This document shows, one piece after another, positions 26,314 to 35,553 of a stretch of 64,000 bases of DNA; position 1 is the first letter of the stretch, and each line of letters starts with the position of its first letter. The DNA lies in contig NZ_LT906480.1 in NCBI RefSeq assembly GCF_900186865.1, forward strand, positions 4,110,001 through 4,174,000. The letters run 5' to 3'. The position numbers were made by a program, and so were the translations under genes. The DNA comes from Stenotrophomonas maltophilia (GTDB taxonomy: Bacteria > Pseudomonadota > Gammaproteobacteria > Xanthomonadales > Xanthomonadaceae). The notes under the pieces are model-generated. The model ran no database searches, was not told the DNA's origin, and worked only from the letters and a program-made list of their open reading frames with translations.

Positions 26314-27612
26314 TCAGCGGCAAGGCGGCGGCAGGTGCGGTCCGACCAGCGCCAGCGTACGCTGCAGGGCACCGCGTCCGTTGCTGATCAGCGTGCAGCC
26401 TGCCCGCGCCATGTCCTCGCGTGCCTGTGGATCTTCGAGCAGGTGCTGCAGCAGTTCGCCGACCGCCTGCACGTCTTCGCCGATCAACAGCGCGCCCGCC
26501 TCGCGCATGCGGCGGGAAATCTCCGAGAAGTTGTGCAGGTGCGGGCCCGTCACCGCAGCGGTGCCCATCGCCGCCGGCTCCAGCAGGTTGTGGCCACCGA
26601 TCGGCTGCAGGCTTCCACCGACAAACGCCACCTGCGCGCAGGCATAGAAAGGCATCAGCTCGCCCAGGGTATCGATGACGAACACATCGGTTCCAGCCTC
26701 CGGCCACTGCTTCGCGCGCCGGGTTGCCACGTTCCAGCCCTGCTCCCGCGCCAGCGCCTCCACCTTCGGGAAGCGCTCGGGATGCCGGGGCGCCCACAGC
26801 AGCAACAGGTCGGGGTGCTGCCGGCGCAGGCGCCGATGCAGATCGATCACCGCCTGTTCTTCACCATCATGGGTACTGGCGGCGATCCACACCGGCCGCC
26901 GGGCCGGCACGCGGGCATGGAACTGCTCGACGAAGCCCTGCACGTCCGGCGTAGTGATGTCGAACTTCAGGTTGCCCAGCGCCTGCACCTGCTCCGGCGC
27001 GGCACCCAGCTGCACGAAACGCTCGGCATCGTCCTGCGACTGCGCGGCCACGCAGGTGACCGTGCGCAGCGCGCGGCGGATCAACGCCGCCAGCAGCCGG
27101 TAGCCCCGCAGCGAACGTGCCGAGAGGCGCGCGTTGAGGATGTAGACCGGAATGCCACGGTCACGGCAGCCGAACAGCATGTTCGGCCACAGTTCGGTTT
27201 CCAGGATCAGCGCCAGGCTGGGCTGGAAGTGGCCGAGGAAGCGGTTGACGCTGCCGGGCACGTCATACGGCAGGTAGACGTGGTCCAGGGCGTCGCCCCA
27301 CAGCGCACGCACGCGCTCGGAGCCGGTCGGGGTGATGGTGGTGATGACCCAGCGGATGTCCGGTCGCTCCTTGCGCAGCGCGTTCACCAGCGGCGCAGCG
27401 GCATTGACTTCGCCCACCGAGACCGCGTGCAGCCAGACCCGCGGTTGGCCGGTGGGCTGGGGATAGGAGGCATAGCGCTCATCCCAGCGCCGGAAGTATT
27501 CACGGACCCGGAAGCCGCGCCAGACCAGGTGGTACACAGTGATCGGCAGCAGGATATAGAGCACGACCGAGTACAGGCCGCGCAGGATCCATTCGACAGG
27601 GTCTTTACGCAT
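26314..27612 (-). CDS. waaA: 3-deoxy-D-manno-octulosonic acid transferase
   Basis: Adds Kdo to lipid IVA at the cytoplasmic face of the inner membrane. The protein is 432 residues from the ATG at 27612, with an N-terminal membrane anchor (VLYILLPITVYHLVWRGFR), the Kdo transferase motif HAVSVGEVNAAAPLV, the acceptor region ETELWPNMLF and the C-terminal GGHNLLEPAAMG signature. The upstream frame is open, but this start fits the family length. It is divergent from the acyltransferase gene across 60 bp, so two consecutive lipid A steps share a promoter region. Confidence 0.95.
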   Translation of the reverse strand: MRKDPVEWILRGLYSVVLYILLPITVYHLVWRGFRVREYFRRWDERYASYPQPTGQPRVWLHAVSVGEVNAAAPLVNALRKERPDIRWVITTITPTGSERVRALWGDALDHVYLPYDVPGSVNRFLGHFQPSLALILETELWPNMLFGCRDRGIPVYILNARLSARSLRGYRLLAALIRRALRTVTCVAAQSQDDAERFVQLGAAPEQVQALGNLKFDITTPDVQGFVEQFHARVPARRPVWIAASTHDGEEQAVIDLHRRLRRQHPDLLLLWAPRHPERFPKVEALAREQGWNVATRRAKQWPEAGTDVFVIDTLGELMPFYACAQVAFVGGSLQPIGGHNLLEPAAMGTAAVTGPHLHNFSEISRRMREAGALLIGEDVQAVGELLQHLLEDPQAREDMARAGCTLISNGRGALQRTLALVGPHLPPPCR

Positions 27613-27672
27613 GCGGCAAGGATACGGGAGCCCCCCGGGAAAGACACGCGGCCGCCTTGGTAGAATGGGCCA

Positions 27673-28590
27673 ATGTCCGATGCCACCACCGCCGTCCGCC
27701 CGTCGCTGCGCGATCCCCGCAACTGGCCGATGTTCGCCGCCATGCTGGGCGCCTTCGCCATCGCCCGCCTGCCGTGGATGCTGCAGCGTGCGCTGGGCCG
27801 GGGCGTCGGCTGGATCACCTGGCGCCTGCTGGGCAGCCGTCGCCGCGCCGCCGAGGTCAACCTGCAGCTGTGCTTCCCCGAGAAGGACGAGGCCTGGCGC
27901 CAGCGCCTGGTGCGCGACAGCTTCGATGCCCTGGGTGTGGGCGTGTTCGAGTGCATCCGCGCCTGGTGGGGCAGCATCGACAGCATCCGCCCGCAGGTGC
28001 AGATCGAAGGACTGGAACATCTGCGGCAGATGCAGGCGGAAGGTCGTGGCGTGCTGCTGGTGTCCGGCCATTTCATGACCCTGGAAATGTGCGGGCGCCT
28101 GCTGTGCGACTACGTTGATCTTTCAGGCATGTACCGCAAGCACAAGAACCCGGTGTACGAGTGGGCGGTGAAGTTCGGCCGCCTGCGCTACGCCAAGGCA
28201 ATGTTCGCCAATGAGGACATCCGCGCTACCGTGCGCCACCTGAAGAAGGGCGGCTTCCTCTGGTACGCGCCCGACCAGGACATGCGCGGCAAGGACACCG
28301 TGTTCGTGCCGTTCTTCGGCCACACCGCTTCGACCATCACCGCCACCCACCAGCTGGCGCGGATGACCGGCTGTGCGGTGATCCCGTATTTCCATCGCCG
28401 CGAAGGCGGGAAGTACTTCCTGAAGATCGGCGCGCCACTGGAGAATTTCCCCAGCGACGACGTGGAAGCCGATACCACGCGGGTCAACCAGGCCATCGAA
28501 GAGATGGTGCGCGAGGCACCCGACCAGTACCTGTGGATCCACCGCCGCTTCAAGCGCCAGCCAGGCGGGCGGAGCGATTTCTACAAGTAG
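27673..28590 (+). CDS. Lipid A biosynthesis acyltransferase (LpxL/HtrB family)
   Basis: Late acyltransferase adding a secondary acyl chain to Kdo2-lipid IVA. The 305-residue protein has an N-terminal hydrophobic anchor (residues about 18-40), the HX4E active-site motif in SGHFMTLEMCG, and the YAPDQDMRGKDTVFVPFFG motif typical of the family. It is divergent from waaA, which supports the role. Its TAG stop (28588-28590) is contributed by the GTAG head of a REP. LpxL versus LpxM type cannot be decided. Confidence 0.92.
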   Translation: MSDATTAVRPSLRDPRNWPMFAAMLGAFAIARLPWMLQRALGRGVGWITWRLLGSRRRAAEVNLQLCFPEKDEAWRQRLVRDSFDALGVGVFECIRAWWGSIDSIRPQVQIEGLEHLRQMQAEGRGVLLVSGHFMTLEMCGRLLCDYVDLSGMYRKHKNPVYEWAVKFGRLRYAKAMFANEDIRATVRHLKKGGFLWYAPDQDMRGKDTVFVPFFGHTASTITATHQLARMTGCAVIPYFHRREGGKYFLKIGAPLENFPSDDVEADTTRVNQAIEEMVREAPDQYLWIHRRFKRQPGGRSDFYK

Positions 28591-28610
28591 ATCCACGCCA
28601 TGCGTGGATG
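28587..28610 (+). repeat. GTAG-type REP
   Basis: GTAGATCCACGCCATGCGTGGATG, identical to the copy at 17497. It overlaps the acyltransferase stop codon and forms one flank of a REP-bounded RAYT remnant. Confidence 0.9.
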
Positions 28611-28632
28611 CTTTTCGATTCCGTGCCGGGAT

Positions 28633-28997
28633 TCACAACGGCCAGCGGCACCAGGCGTACGGGTACTCCCCCACCACGCACGCCAAGCCCGCACGGACCG
28701 GATTGGCCAGGATGCACATCGCCTTCTCGTGAAGTGATTCGTCGGTCCGCACTGCATGGTCGTGATAGGCGCGCTGCCACTGCGCAGTTCCATCAGCCAG
28801 TGCAGATGGTCGGGCATCACCACCCAGGCGAGACTGTGGCGGAAGCCCCTACGCTCGACGAAGCGCAGGGTGTCGATCAGGATTGCCATGTTCGCCGCAT
28901 CGGCGAACAACGGTTCACGGCCAAGGGTTGCCGTGGTCAATGAGTACACGTTGCCGGATCGGGAATATCGACCGTAGCGGAGTCCTGGGCTGGCCAT
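28633..28997 (-). pseudogene. REP-associated tyrosine transposase (RAYT), internally deleted and frameshifted
   Basis: From the ATG at 28997 the frame reads MASPGLRYGRYSRSGNVYSL, REPLFADAANMAILIDTLRF and then VVMPDHLHWLMEL, with the HxH metal motif of Y1/TnpA_REP transposases. After this the frame is lost: the other frame gives WQRAYHDHAVRTDESLHEKA and ANPVRAGLACVVGEYPYAW before a stop at 28633-28635, the normal RAYT C-terminus with its catalytic tyrosine region. About 25 residues are missing between the halves. The gene is bracketed by REPs at 28587 and 29068 in opposite orientation, as expected for the enzymes that mobilise REPs. No longer functional here. Confidence 0.85.
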
Positions 28998-29067
28998 GCC
29001 TCAAGCGTGCGATACGCATGGAAACACAGGTAGTGGTGGGTTACCTGTGTTTGCGTCGGGAAAGCTC

Positions 29068-29091
29068 CATCCACGCATGGCGTGGATCCAC
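29068..29091 (-). repeat. GTAG-type REP, inverted (head GTGG)
   Basis: On the minus strand it reads GTGGATCCACGCCATGCGTGGATG, the same stem as the copy at 28587, in the opposite orientation and with an altered head. It closes the REP bracket around the RAYT remnant. Confidence 0.85.
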
Positions 29092-29118
29092 CACAGCAAT
29101 CTCCGTTCGGTACGTGCA

Positions 29119-29142
29119 GTAGAGCCACGCCATGCTGGATGG
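29119..29142 (+). repeat. Degenerate GTAG-type REP
   Basis: GTAGAGCCACGCCATGC followed by TGGATGG: head and left stem intact, right stem decayed. It lies just before the stop of the minus-strand ligase-like gene. Confidence 0.7.
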
Positions 29143-29146
29143 ACGA

Positions 29147-30478
29147 TCACACCGCCGTCGGCGTGTCGTCCGCGTCGCGCGCCAGCAGGCTGCCGGCGAA
29201 CAGCGCGGCCAGCAATACGGTCAGGCCACCCCAGAAGGCCGAATAGAACGCCAGATGGGTGTTCAGCGGGAACACGGTCACCGCCAGCGCCAGCATCGCC
29301 GGACGCGCGCGTTCGCGGGCCATTGCCGGCGCGTAGCGCCATGCGCGCCAAGCCTGGGCCACGGCCGCCAGCCACAGCAACAGACCAATCACTCCAGTCT
29401 CTGCGAGGATTTCCAGCACGATCTGATGGGCATGAAGCGCCGGGGCATTGCCCCACACGGCCGGCCCGTCCTCCGCCACGCAAGCGGGATAGGCATCGCG
29501 GAAACCACGTGCACCAACGCCATTGATCGGGTGCTCTTCAATCATGCAGGCGGCGGCTTCCCAGATCCGCGCGCGCCCTGACAGGGCCTCGTCGACACCA
29601 CGCTCACCCCCATCCAGGGCCATGGCCGTTCGCGCGAAGCGCTCGCGCAGCTGCGGCACGCTGGCGGTCAGCGCACCGGCGCCGAGCACCGCCACCAGCG
29701 CCAGCGCGGCCAGCCGTTTCCAGCCGAACTGGCGCACGCCGCTGTAGGCCAGCACCAGCGCGAAGGTGATCCACGAGGCGCGCGAACCGGCCAACAGCAG
29801 CACGCTGCCCAGTGCTGCCGCAGCCAGCAGCCAGCCCGTATTGCCAAAGCGCCGCGCGGCGGGCAGCAGCAGGAACGGCGACAGGCTGGCCAGCACCTGG
29901 CCGAACTTCAGGTTGCACGGTCCCAGTGCGCCACTGAGGCGATCTGCCAGTGCGGCCTCGTCGGCCGGGCACAGTGCGTGGCCACTGACCGCCAGCTTCA
30001 GGTGTTCCAGCGACCAGAACCATGGGCTGGTGCCGGCCACCGCCTGCACCAGCGCATCCAGCGTCCATGCGCCGGTGATCAGTGCCAGCCCCGCGAAGGT
30101 CAGCCGCCGCCGCTCCGGCGTAGCCACCGCGATCGCCACCAGCCACATGAAGGGCAGATAGCGCAGGCCCGCAGCAGCCTTGGTCCACGAGGCCGCCGGA
30201 TCGATCGCATCGAATGCGGAGAATGCCTGCGGCAGCCAGTAACCAAGGAACAGGATCGAAGTCAGTGCCCAGGCCGCCGTGCTCAACAGATGCGGGCGGC
30301 GCTGCAGGCGGCGCGTCACCATGCGCGCCGCCGCGTACAGCGCGCCCAGGCCCAACACGGTTTCGGCGATGCCTGGCAACGGCCACATCGCCACGTACGC
30401 CAGCACCCACCAGGGCGCCCAGCGCCCGGCGCGGTCGTCGCGCACGATGACGGCAGGGTCAGCCGGCGAGGTCGGCAT
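29147..30478 (-). CDS. O-antigen ligase / polymerase-like membrane protein (Wzy_C family)
   Basis: A 443-residue protein with about ten membrane helices and a periplasmic loop carrying GRARIWEAAACMIEEHPINGVGARGFRDAYP, the Wzy_C/RfaL motif (Arg-x3-W ... HP-x2-G-x-G) seen in O-antigen ligases and related polymerases. The ATG at 30478 overlaps the end of the glycosyltransferase gene by 20 bp, so the two are co-transcribed. Together with nearby waaA this indicates LPS core or O-chain assembly. Ligase and polymerase functions cannot be separated by sequence. Confidence 0.8.
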   Translation of the reverse strand: MPTSPADPAVIVRDDRAGRWAPWWVLAYVAMWPLPGIAETVLGLGALYAAARMVTRRLQRRPHLLSTAAWALTSILFLGYWLPQAFSAFDAIDPAASWTKAAAGLRYLPFMWLVAIAVATPERRRLTFAGLALITGAWTLDALVQAVAGTSPWFWSLEHLKLAVSGHALCPADEAALADRLSGALGPCNLKFGQVLASLSPFLLLPAARRFGNTGWLLAAAALGSVLLLAGSRASWITFALVLAYSGVRQFGWKRLAALALVAVLGAGALTASVPQLRERFARTAMALDGGERGVDEALSGRARIWEAAACMIEEHPINGVGARGFRDAYPACVAEDGPAVWGNAPALHAHQIVLEILAETGVIGLLLWLAAVAQAWRAWRYAPAMARERARPAMLALAVTVFPLNTHLAFYSAFWGGLTVLLAALFAGSLLARDADDTPTAV

Positions 30479-31574
30479 AGAGGCGGAGGGTATCGCGCTG
30501 CATGGCCTGCAGGGTAAACGGGATGCGGGTCGGCAAGGACGGGGGCTGGGCCAGCAGGGCCAGCGCACGTTCACCCAATGCCCGCGCATCGCCGAGCGGC
30601 ACGGCACCTGCGGGTTGCAGCTGCCGAAGCAGCTCACCGACGCCACCATGGTCCCAACCCAGCACCGGCCGGCCCACCGACAGCGCCTCGACCACGGTGC
30701 GGCCGAACGCTTCGGGCTTGTCCGACACCTGCAGTACCAGGTCGCTGGCCGCGTAGGCCTGGGCGATGCGTGCGGTCGGCGTGCTGATGTGCACGGCCTC
30801 GGCCACGCCGAGCGCGGCCGCCTGCCGGCGCAGGTCGGCGACGTAGGCTTCACGGCCGGGTTCATCGGTGCCCAGCATCCACAACTGTGCCGGCACGCCG
30901 GCGGCGCGCATATCCGCCAGCAGCTGCAATGCGTATGCGTGGCCCTTCAGGCGGGTGCCACGCCCCGGCAACAGCAGCAAGGGGCCTTCAACCTGCGCCA
31001 GCCATGGGTACTCTGCCGCAAGCGCCATCCGCGGACGGCGATCGGCACGCGCCACGCGCGGGAATTGGGCCACATCGACGCCACGCGGAATCACCTGCAA
31101 TGCCTGTTCGGGCACGGTCGGGTAGTGGCGCTGCACGTAATCGCGCACGGTGTTGGACACGCAGATCACGCGTTCGCCGCTGGTCATCACCGCGCTGTAG
31201 CGGCTGGGCGAGTTCAGCCCATGCACGGTGGTCACCCAGTGCGGGCGTTGCGCGGCAGGCAGGGCACGGATTGCGTACAGGCCCAGCCAGGCCGGCAGCC
31301 GCGAGCGGGCATGCACGATGTCCGCACCAACCTCGGCAAACAAGCGACGCAGGGTCGGTAAGTGGCGCAGGGTCAGCAGCGACTTGCGGCCGATGTCCAG
31401 GGTGAGGTGCTCGGCACCGCTGTCGAGCAGCGGCTGCACCAGGCGGCCACCGGCGGAAACCACCAGCGCGCGATGGCCGGCGGCGACCAGGGCCGCAGCG
31501 ATTTCCAGGGTCGAGCGCTCGACGCCGCCGGAGTGCAGCGCCGGCAGCAACTGCACCACGGTCAATCGGCGCAT
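30459..31574 (-). CDS. Glycosyltransferase family 4
   Basis: Retaining GT-B glycosyltransferase, 371 residues. The N-terminal half contains LLPALHSGGVERSTLEIA, the acceptor domain; the C-terminal half has the donor-binding EX7E-like region around SDKPEAFGRTVVEALSVGRPVLG. It is typical of LPS or capsule sugar transferases and overlaps the ligase-like gene downstream. The start at 31574 begins MRRLTVVQLLPALHSGGVE. Confidence 0.88.
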   Translation of the reverse strand: MRRLTVVQLLPALHSGGVERSTLEIAAALVAAGHRALVVSAGGRLVQPLLDSGAEHLTLDIGRKSLLTLRHLPTLRRLFAEVGADIVHARSRLPAWLGLYAIRALPAAQRPHWVTTVHGLNSPSRYSAVMTSGERVICVSNTVRDYVQRHYPTVPEQALQVIPRGVDVAQFPRVARADRRPRMALAAEYPWLAQVEGPLLLLPGRGTRLKGHAYALQLLADMRAAGVPAQLWMLGTDEPGREAYVADLRRQAAALGVAEAVHISTPTARIAQAYAASDLVLQVSDKPEAFGRTVVEALSVGRPVLGWDHGGVGELLRQLQPAGAVPLGDARALGERALALLAQPPSLPTRIPFTLQAMQRDTLRLYADLAG

Positions 31575-31589
31575 CGAAGGGGCGGCCGC

Positions 31590-31787
31590 TTAGTCGGCCA
31601 GCACGAACACGGAACCGCAGTACGGGCACTGCGCTTCGCCATTGGGCTCGTCTTCGATCGGCAGGTACACGCGCGGATGCGAGTTCCACAGCGCCATTTC
31701 CGGGGTCGGGCAGCTCAGCGGCAGATCGCTGCGGTGCACGGTGTAGCGCTTCTCGGCGTTGGCGGGCGCAGTGGCGGTATGGCTCAT
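31590..31787 (-). CDS. Zinc-finger CHCC-domain protein
   Basis: A 65-residue protein with zinc ligands in DLPLSCPTP, NSHPRVYLP and CPYCGSVF, the zf-CHCC pattern of the NDUFS6-like family. These small proteins are widespread next to LPS or glycosyltransferase genes in proteobacteria, but their function is unknown. The start is the ATG at 31787. It lies 15 bp upstream of the GT4 gene and is probably the first gene of this operon. Confidence 0.88.
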   Translation of the reverse strand: MSHTATAPANAEKRYTVHRSDLPLSCPTPEMALWNSHPRVYLPIEDEPNGEAQCPYCGSVFVLAD

Positions 31788-32208
31788 GGCGGATGTCGAT
31801 GAACGGGTTGCGAGGCCTGTGATTCTAGCATCCAGGCCGCCCCGACATTGCGCCGCAACGGGTCTTTGCGCGTACCGGGCCGATTCCCTGCGACCTTGCA
31901 TGCCACTTCGGGATGAGGTGCCGGTGGGAATTCCCGACCGATCCTGCAGATTCACCCCGGGAAACCACCGACAACGATATTTACCGCATTTGGATCGAAC
32001 TAAATGGCACTTGTCAGGTTGCCACGGCTGTTGCAGGATCGGGCCAGGTCGTGAACCGGCCTACCCCAATCCGACCCGATCGCATGGCCCGCCCCCACCG
32101 GACCGGCATCGCCTCTTCCACTGCCATCCCGGCGGGCGGAGCGATGCTGTCCGTGGTGTCCGCCGATGCGGGTTCTGCCCGCCGCCAGCCCTTCCGGGAG
32201 ACCCCTGC
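31788..32208. other. Divergent intergenic region before the GH92 gene
   Basis: About 420 bp with no convincing gene. An AT-richer island at 31970-32010 (GATATTTACCGCATTTGG, then ACTAAATGG) is the most likely promoter zone for one or both flanking genes. No repeats or strong hairpins seen. Confidence 0.4.
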
Positions 32209-35200
32209 ATGACCCTGTCCGATCCACGCCGCGCCCTGCTTCCGCTCGCCCTGGCCCTGGCCTGTGCGACTACCGCGATGCCGGTGCTGGCACAGGGACT
32301 GCAGAGCTCGTTCGAGCCGGGCCAGCCGGCTCCGGAACCGGCCGCAGGCGCATTGCAGGTCACGATCGGCAATGGCCCCGCGGCGCCCTACGCCGCCAAG
32401 CGCAATGTCGGCTACAGCGGCCTGCACGCACTGCGCTACAGCAGTGAAGGTGGCAATGCGCGGCGCGAACTGTTCAAGGCGGACGTGACCATCGAGGCGG
32501 ATACCACCCTGTCGTGGCTGGTGCTGCCGGAGATCGTCGGCAAGGACACCGTGGCTTCGACCTATGTGTCTCTGGACCTGCTGCTGGACGATGGCAGTCG
32601 GGTTTCGGCCGGCGCTGCGCGTGACCAGCATGGGGTGGCCCTCGGCGCCCGCGCGCAGGGCGACTCGAAGACGCTGTACCCGCAGCAATGGGCGCGCAAG
32701 GCGGTGCGGCTGGGCGATGTGCCCGCGCTGAAGGGCCGCCGCGTGGTGGCGATCGAACTGGAGGTGGCCAGTGCCGACGGCGCACCGGTCTCCGGCTGGA
32801 TTGATGACGTTCGCCTGGACACCGTGCCACGGCAGCAGCCAGCGCGCGTCTCCGACTGGGTGCTGACCACCCGCGGTACCCAGGCCAACGGCACCTTCTC
32901 GCGTGGCAACAATTTCCCGGCCACGGCGGTGCCGCACGGGTTCAACTTCTGGACCCCGGTCACCGATGCCGGTGCGCTGAACTGGCTGTACCGCTGGAAC
33001 GAGCAGAACGACGCGCAGAACCGTCCGCAGCTGCAGGCGCTTGCGCTGAGCCACCAACCCAGCCCGTGGATGGGCGACCGCCAGACCTTCCAGGTGATGC
33101 CCTCGGCCAGTCGTGGCGTGCCGGAGGCTGACCGCCGCAAGCGTGCCCTGTCGTTCGACCGCAGCCATGAAAGCGCCCGCCCTTACCGCTACGACGTGCG
33201 CTTCGACAACGGCGTCGCGGCATCGATCGCGCCGACCGACCATGCCGCGCTGTTCCGCTTTGACTTCCCGGAGGACGGCGACGCCAACCTGCTGTTCGAC
33301 AACGTCGATGCCCGCGGTGGCCTGACTCTGGACGCCGCCACGCAGACGCTGTCCGGCTACACCGACACGCGCAGCGGCCTGTCCAACGGTGCCAGCCGCA
33401 TGTACGTGGTGGCCAGCTTCGACAAGCCGTGGCGCAGCAGTGGGCGCCTCGACACCGGCCGACCGACCGGCTACATCAAGTTCGATGCCGGCAGCGAACG
33501 ACGGGTGACCATGCGCATCGCCACTTCGCTGATCTCGGTGGAGCAGGCACGACACAACCTGGCGCTGGAAATCGCCGCCACCGATACGCTGGAGAGCGTG
33601 GCCGGCCGTGCGCAGGATGCATGGGACGCACGCCTGGCCCGCTTCGACATCGGCGATGCCAGCGACGATCAGAAGACCACGCTGTACTCCAGCCTGTACC
33701 GGCTGTTCCTGTACCCGAATTCCGGCCATGAAAACGTGGGCAGCGCCGCCGCACCGGAGTGGCGCTACGCCAACCAGGCCAGCGCCAGCGATGACAACAC
33801 CGAGGGCAGCGCGACCCGCACCTTTGCCGCCGTGCGCGATGGCAAGGTGTTCGTCAACAATGGCTTCTGGGACACCTTCCGCACCACGTGGCCGGCCTAC
33901 GCGCTGTTCACGCCCGACGATGCCGGGCAGATGGTGCAGGGTTTCATCGAGCAGTACCGCGCTGGCGGCTGGATCGCGCGCTGGTCGTCGCCGGGCTACG
34001 CGGACCTGATGGTCGGCACCAGCTCGGACGTGGCCTTCGCCGATGTGTGGCTGAAGGGCGTCGGCGGCTTCGATCCGGGCGAGGCCTACGCCGCCGCGCT
34101 GAAGAACGCGACCGTGGTACCACCCGATCGCCATGTCGGCCGCAAGGGCATGGACCGTTCGACCTTCCGGGGCTACGCCAGCGCCGACGTGCATGAGGGC
34201 ATGTCGTGGACGATGGAAGGCGCACTCAATGACTTCGGCATCGCCAACATGGCCGATGCGCTGGCCAAGCGCGCGGCCACGCCGGCCGCACGCGAGCGCT
34301 ACAGCACCGAAGCCGACTACTTCCGCCACCGCGCTGCCAGCTACGCGACGATGTTCGACCCTGCCGCCGGCTTCTTCCAGGGCCGCAAGGCGGATGGCCG
34401 CTGGCGCGTGGACGCCAAGGACTACGACCCGCGCGTGTGGGGCCACGATTACACCGAATCCAACGGCTGGACCTTCGCCTTCACTGCCGCCCATGACGGC
34501 GAAGGCCTGGCCGCGCTGTACGGTGGCCGCGACAAGCTGGCGGCGAAGCTGGATACCTTCTTCGCCACGCCGGAAACCGCAGACCCGGCACTGGCCGGCT
34601 CCTACGGCGGCACCATCCACGAGATGACCGAAGCGCGCGACGTGCGCATGGGCATGTACGCGCACAGCAACCAGCCGGCGCACCACATCCCGTGGATGTA
34701 CCTGTATGCCGGGCAGCCGTGGAAGACCCAGCAGCACGTGCGCGAGATCCTGTCGCGGCTTTACGTCGGCAGCGAGATCGGCCAGGGCTATCCGGGCGAT
34801 GAGGACAACGGCGAAACCTCGGCATGGTACGTGCTGGCCTCGCTGGGCCTGTACCCGCTGCGCATGGGCGCCCCGGAGTACGTGATCGGCTCGCCGGCCT
34901 TCGAACATGCACGCGTGGAGCTGCAGGGTGGCGCGGTGCTGACCGTGAACGCGGCCAACAACTCGCGCGAGAACGTCTACGTGCAGTCGCTGAAGATCAA
35001 CGGCAAGCCGTGGACGAAGACCTGGGTGCCACACGACCTGATCGCCAAGGGCGCGACCCTCGACTTCGTGATGGGACCCCGTCCGTCGCGCTGGGGCAGC
35101 GGCGTGGACGATGTGCCGCGCTCGTTGACCGCGCGCGGCCAGCGCCCGCAGCTGCTGCACGACCTGCTCGGCAGCGGCGCGAAGGCGACGCTGGCCGATG

Positions 35201-35553
35201 GCCGCGCCCTGCCCGCACTGGTCGATGACGATGCGAGTACCACCGTGGGCCTGGGCGGCGGCGCAACCATCGCGCTGACCGGACTGAGCGACGGCACGCC
35301 GACGATGTACACGCTCACCAGCGGCGACGGCCGCATCCAGGGCGGCGAGTGGACGCTGGAGGCGCGCAACGGCGGCGGCAGCTGGACCGTGCTCGACCAG
35401 CGCAGCGGCGAAGACTTCGAATCCGCCCGCCAGACCCGTCCGTTCCGCATCGCCAGACCCGGCCGCTACAGCGAATACCGCCTGCGCCTGGCGGCACCGG
35501 CACGGCTGCCACTGGCGGAGATCGAACTGCTGGCGGCCGGCACCGTACAATGA
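32209..35553 (+). CDS. GH92-family alpha-mannosidase (secreted), with Gln at the usual catalytic-acid position
   Basis: A 1114-residue secreted protein: signal peptide (LALALACATTAMPVLAQG), an N-terminal beta-sandwich, then the GH92 (alpha/alpha)6 domain with NGFWDTFRTTWPAY, a HSNQPAHHIPWMYLY segment near residue 819 and GYPGDEDNGETSAWYVLASLG. GH92 enzymes are calcium-dependent exo-alpha-mannosidases. Most have HSNEPxHH, the Glu being the general acid; here it is Gln822, as reported for GH92 mannosyl-phosphate-6-mannose uncapping enzymes. The Asp pair for base catalysis is present. The C-terminal 150 residues form an extra discoidin-like region. It is followed by an overlapping protease gene. 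Confidence 0.9.
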   Translation: MTLSDPRRALLPLALALACATTAMPVLAQGLQSSFEPGQPAPEPAAGALQVTIGNGPAAPYAAKRNVGYSGLHALRYSSEGGNARRELFKADVTIEADTTLSWLVLPEIVGKDTVASTYVSLDLLLDDGSRVSAGAARDQHGVALGARAQGDSKTLYPQQWARKAVRLGDVPALKGRRVVAIELEVASADGAPVSGWIDDVRLDTVPRQQPARVSDWVLTTRGTQANGTFSRGNNFPATAVPHGFNFWTPVTDAGALNWLYRWNEQNDAQNRPQLQALALSHQPSPWMGDRQTFQVMPSASRGVPEADRRKRALSFDRSHESARPYRYDVRFDNGVAASIAPTDHAALFRFDFPEDGDANLLFDNVDARGGLTLDAATQTLSGYTDTRSGLSNGASRMYVVASFDKPWRSSGRLDTGRPTGYIKFDAGSERRVTMRIATSLISVEQARHNLALEIAATDTLESVAGRAQDAWDARLARFDIGDASDDQKTTLYSSLYRLFLYPNSGHENVGSAAAPEWRYANQASASDDNTEGSATRTFAAVRDGKVFVNNGFWDTFRTTWPAYALFTPDDAGQMVQGFIEQYRAGGWIARWSSPGYADLMVGTSSDVAFADVWLKGVGGFDPGEAYAAALKNATVVPPDRHVGRKGMDRSTFRGYASADVHEGMSWTMEGALNDFGIANMADALAKRAATPAARERYSTEADYFRHRAASYATMFDPAAGFFQGRKADGRWRVDAKDYDPRVWGHDYTESNGWTFAFTAAHDGEGLAALYGGRDKLAAKLDTFFATPETADPALAGSYGGTIHEMTEARDVRMGMYAHSNQPAHHIPWMYLYAGQPWKTQQHVREILSRLYVGSEIGQGYPGDEDNGETSAWYVLASLGLYPLRMGAPEYVIGSPAFEHARVELQGGAVLTVNAANNSRENVYVQSLKINGKPWTKTWVPHDLIAKGATLDFVMGPRPSRWGSGVDDVPRSLTARGQRPQLLHDLLGSGAKATLADGRALPALVDDDASTTVGLGGGATIALTGLSDGTPTMYTLTSGDGRIQGGEWTLEARNGGGSWTVLDQRSGEDFESARQTRPFRIARPGRYSEYRLRLAAPARLPLAEIELLAAGTVQ

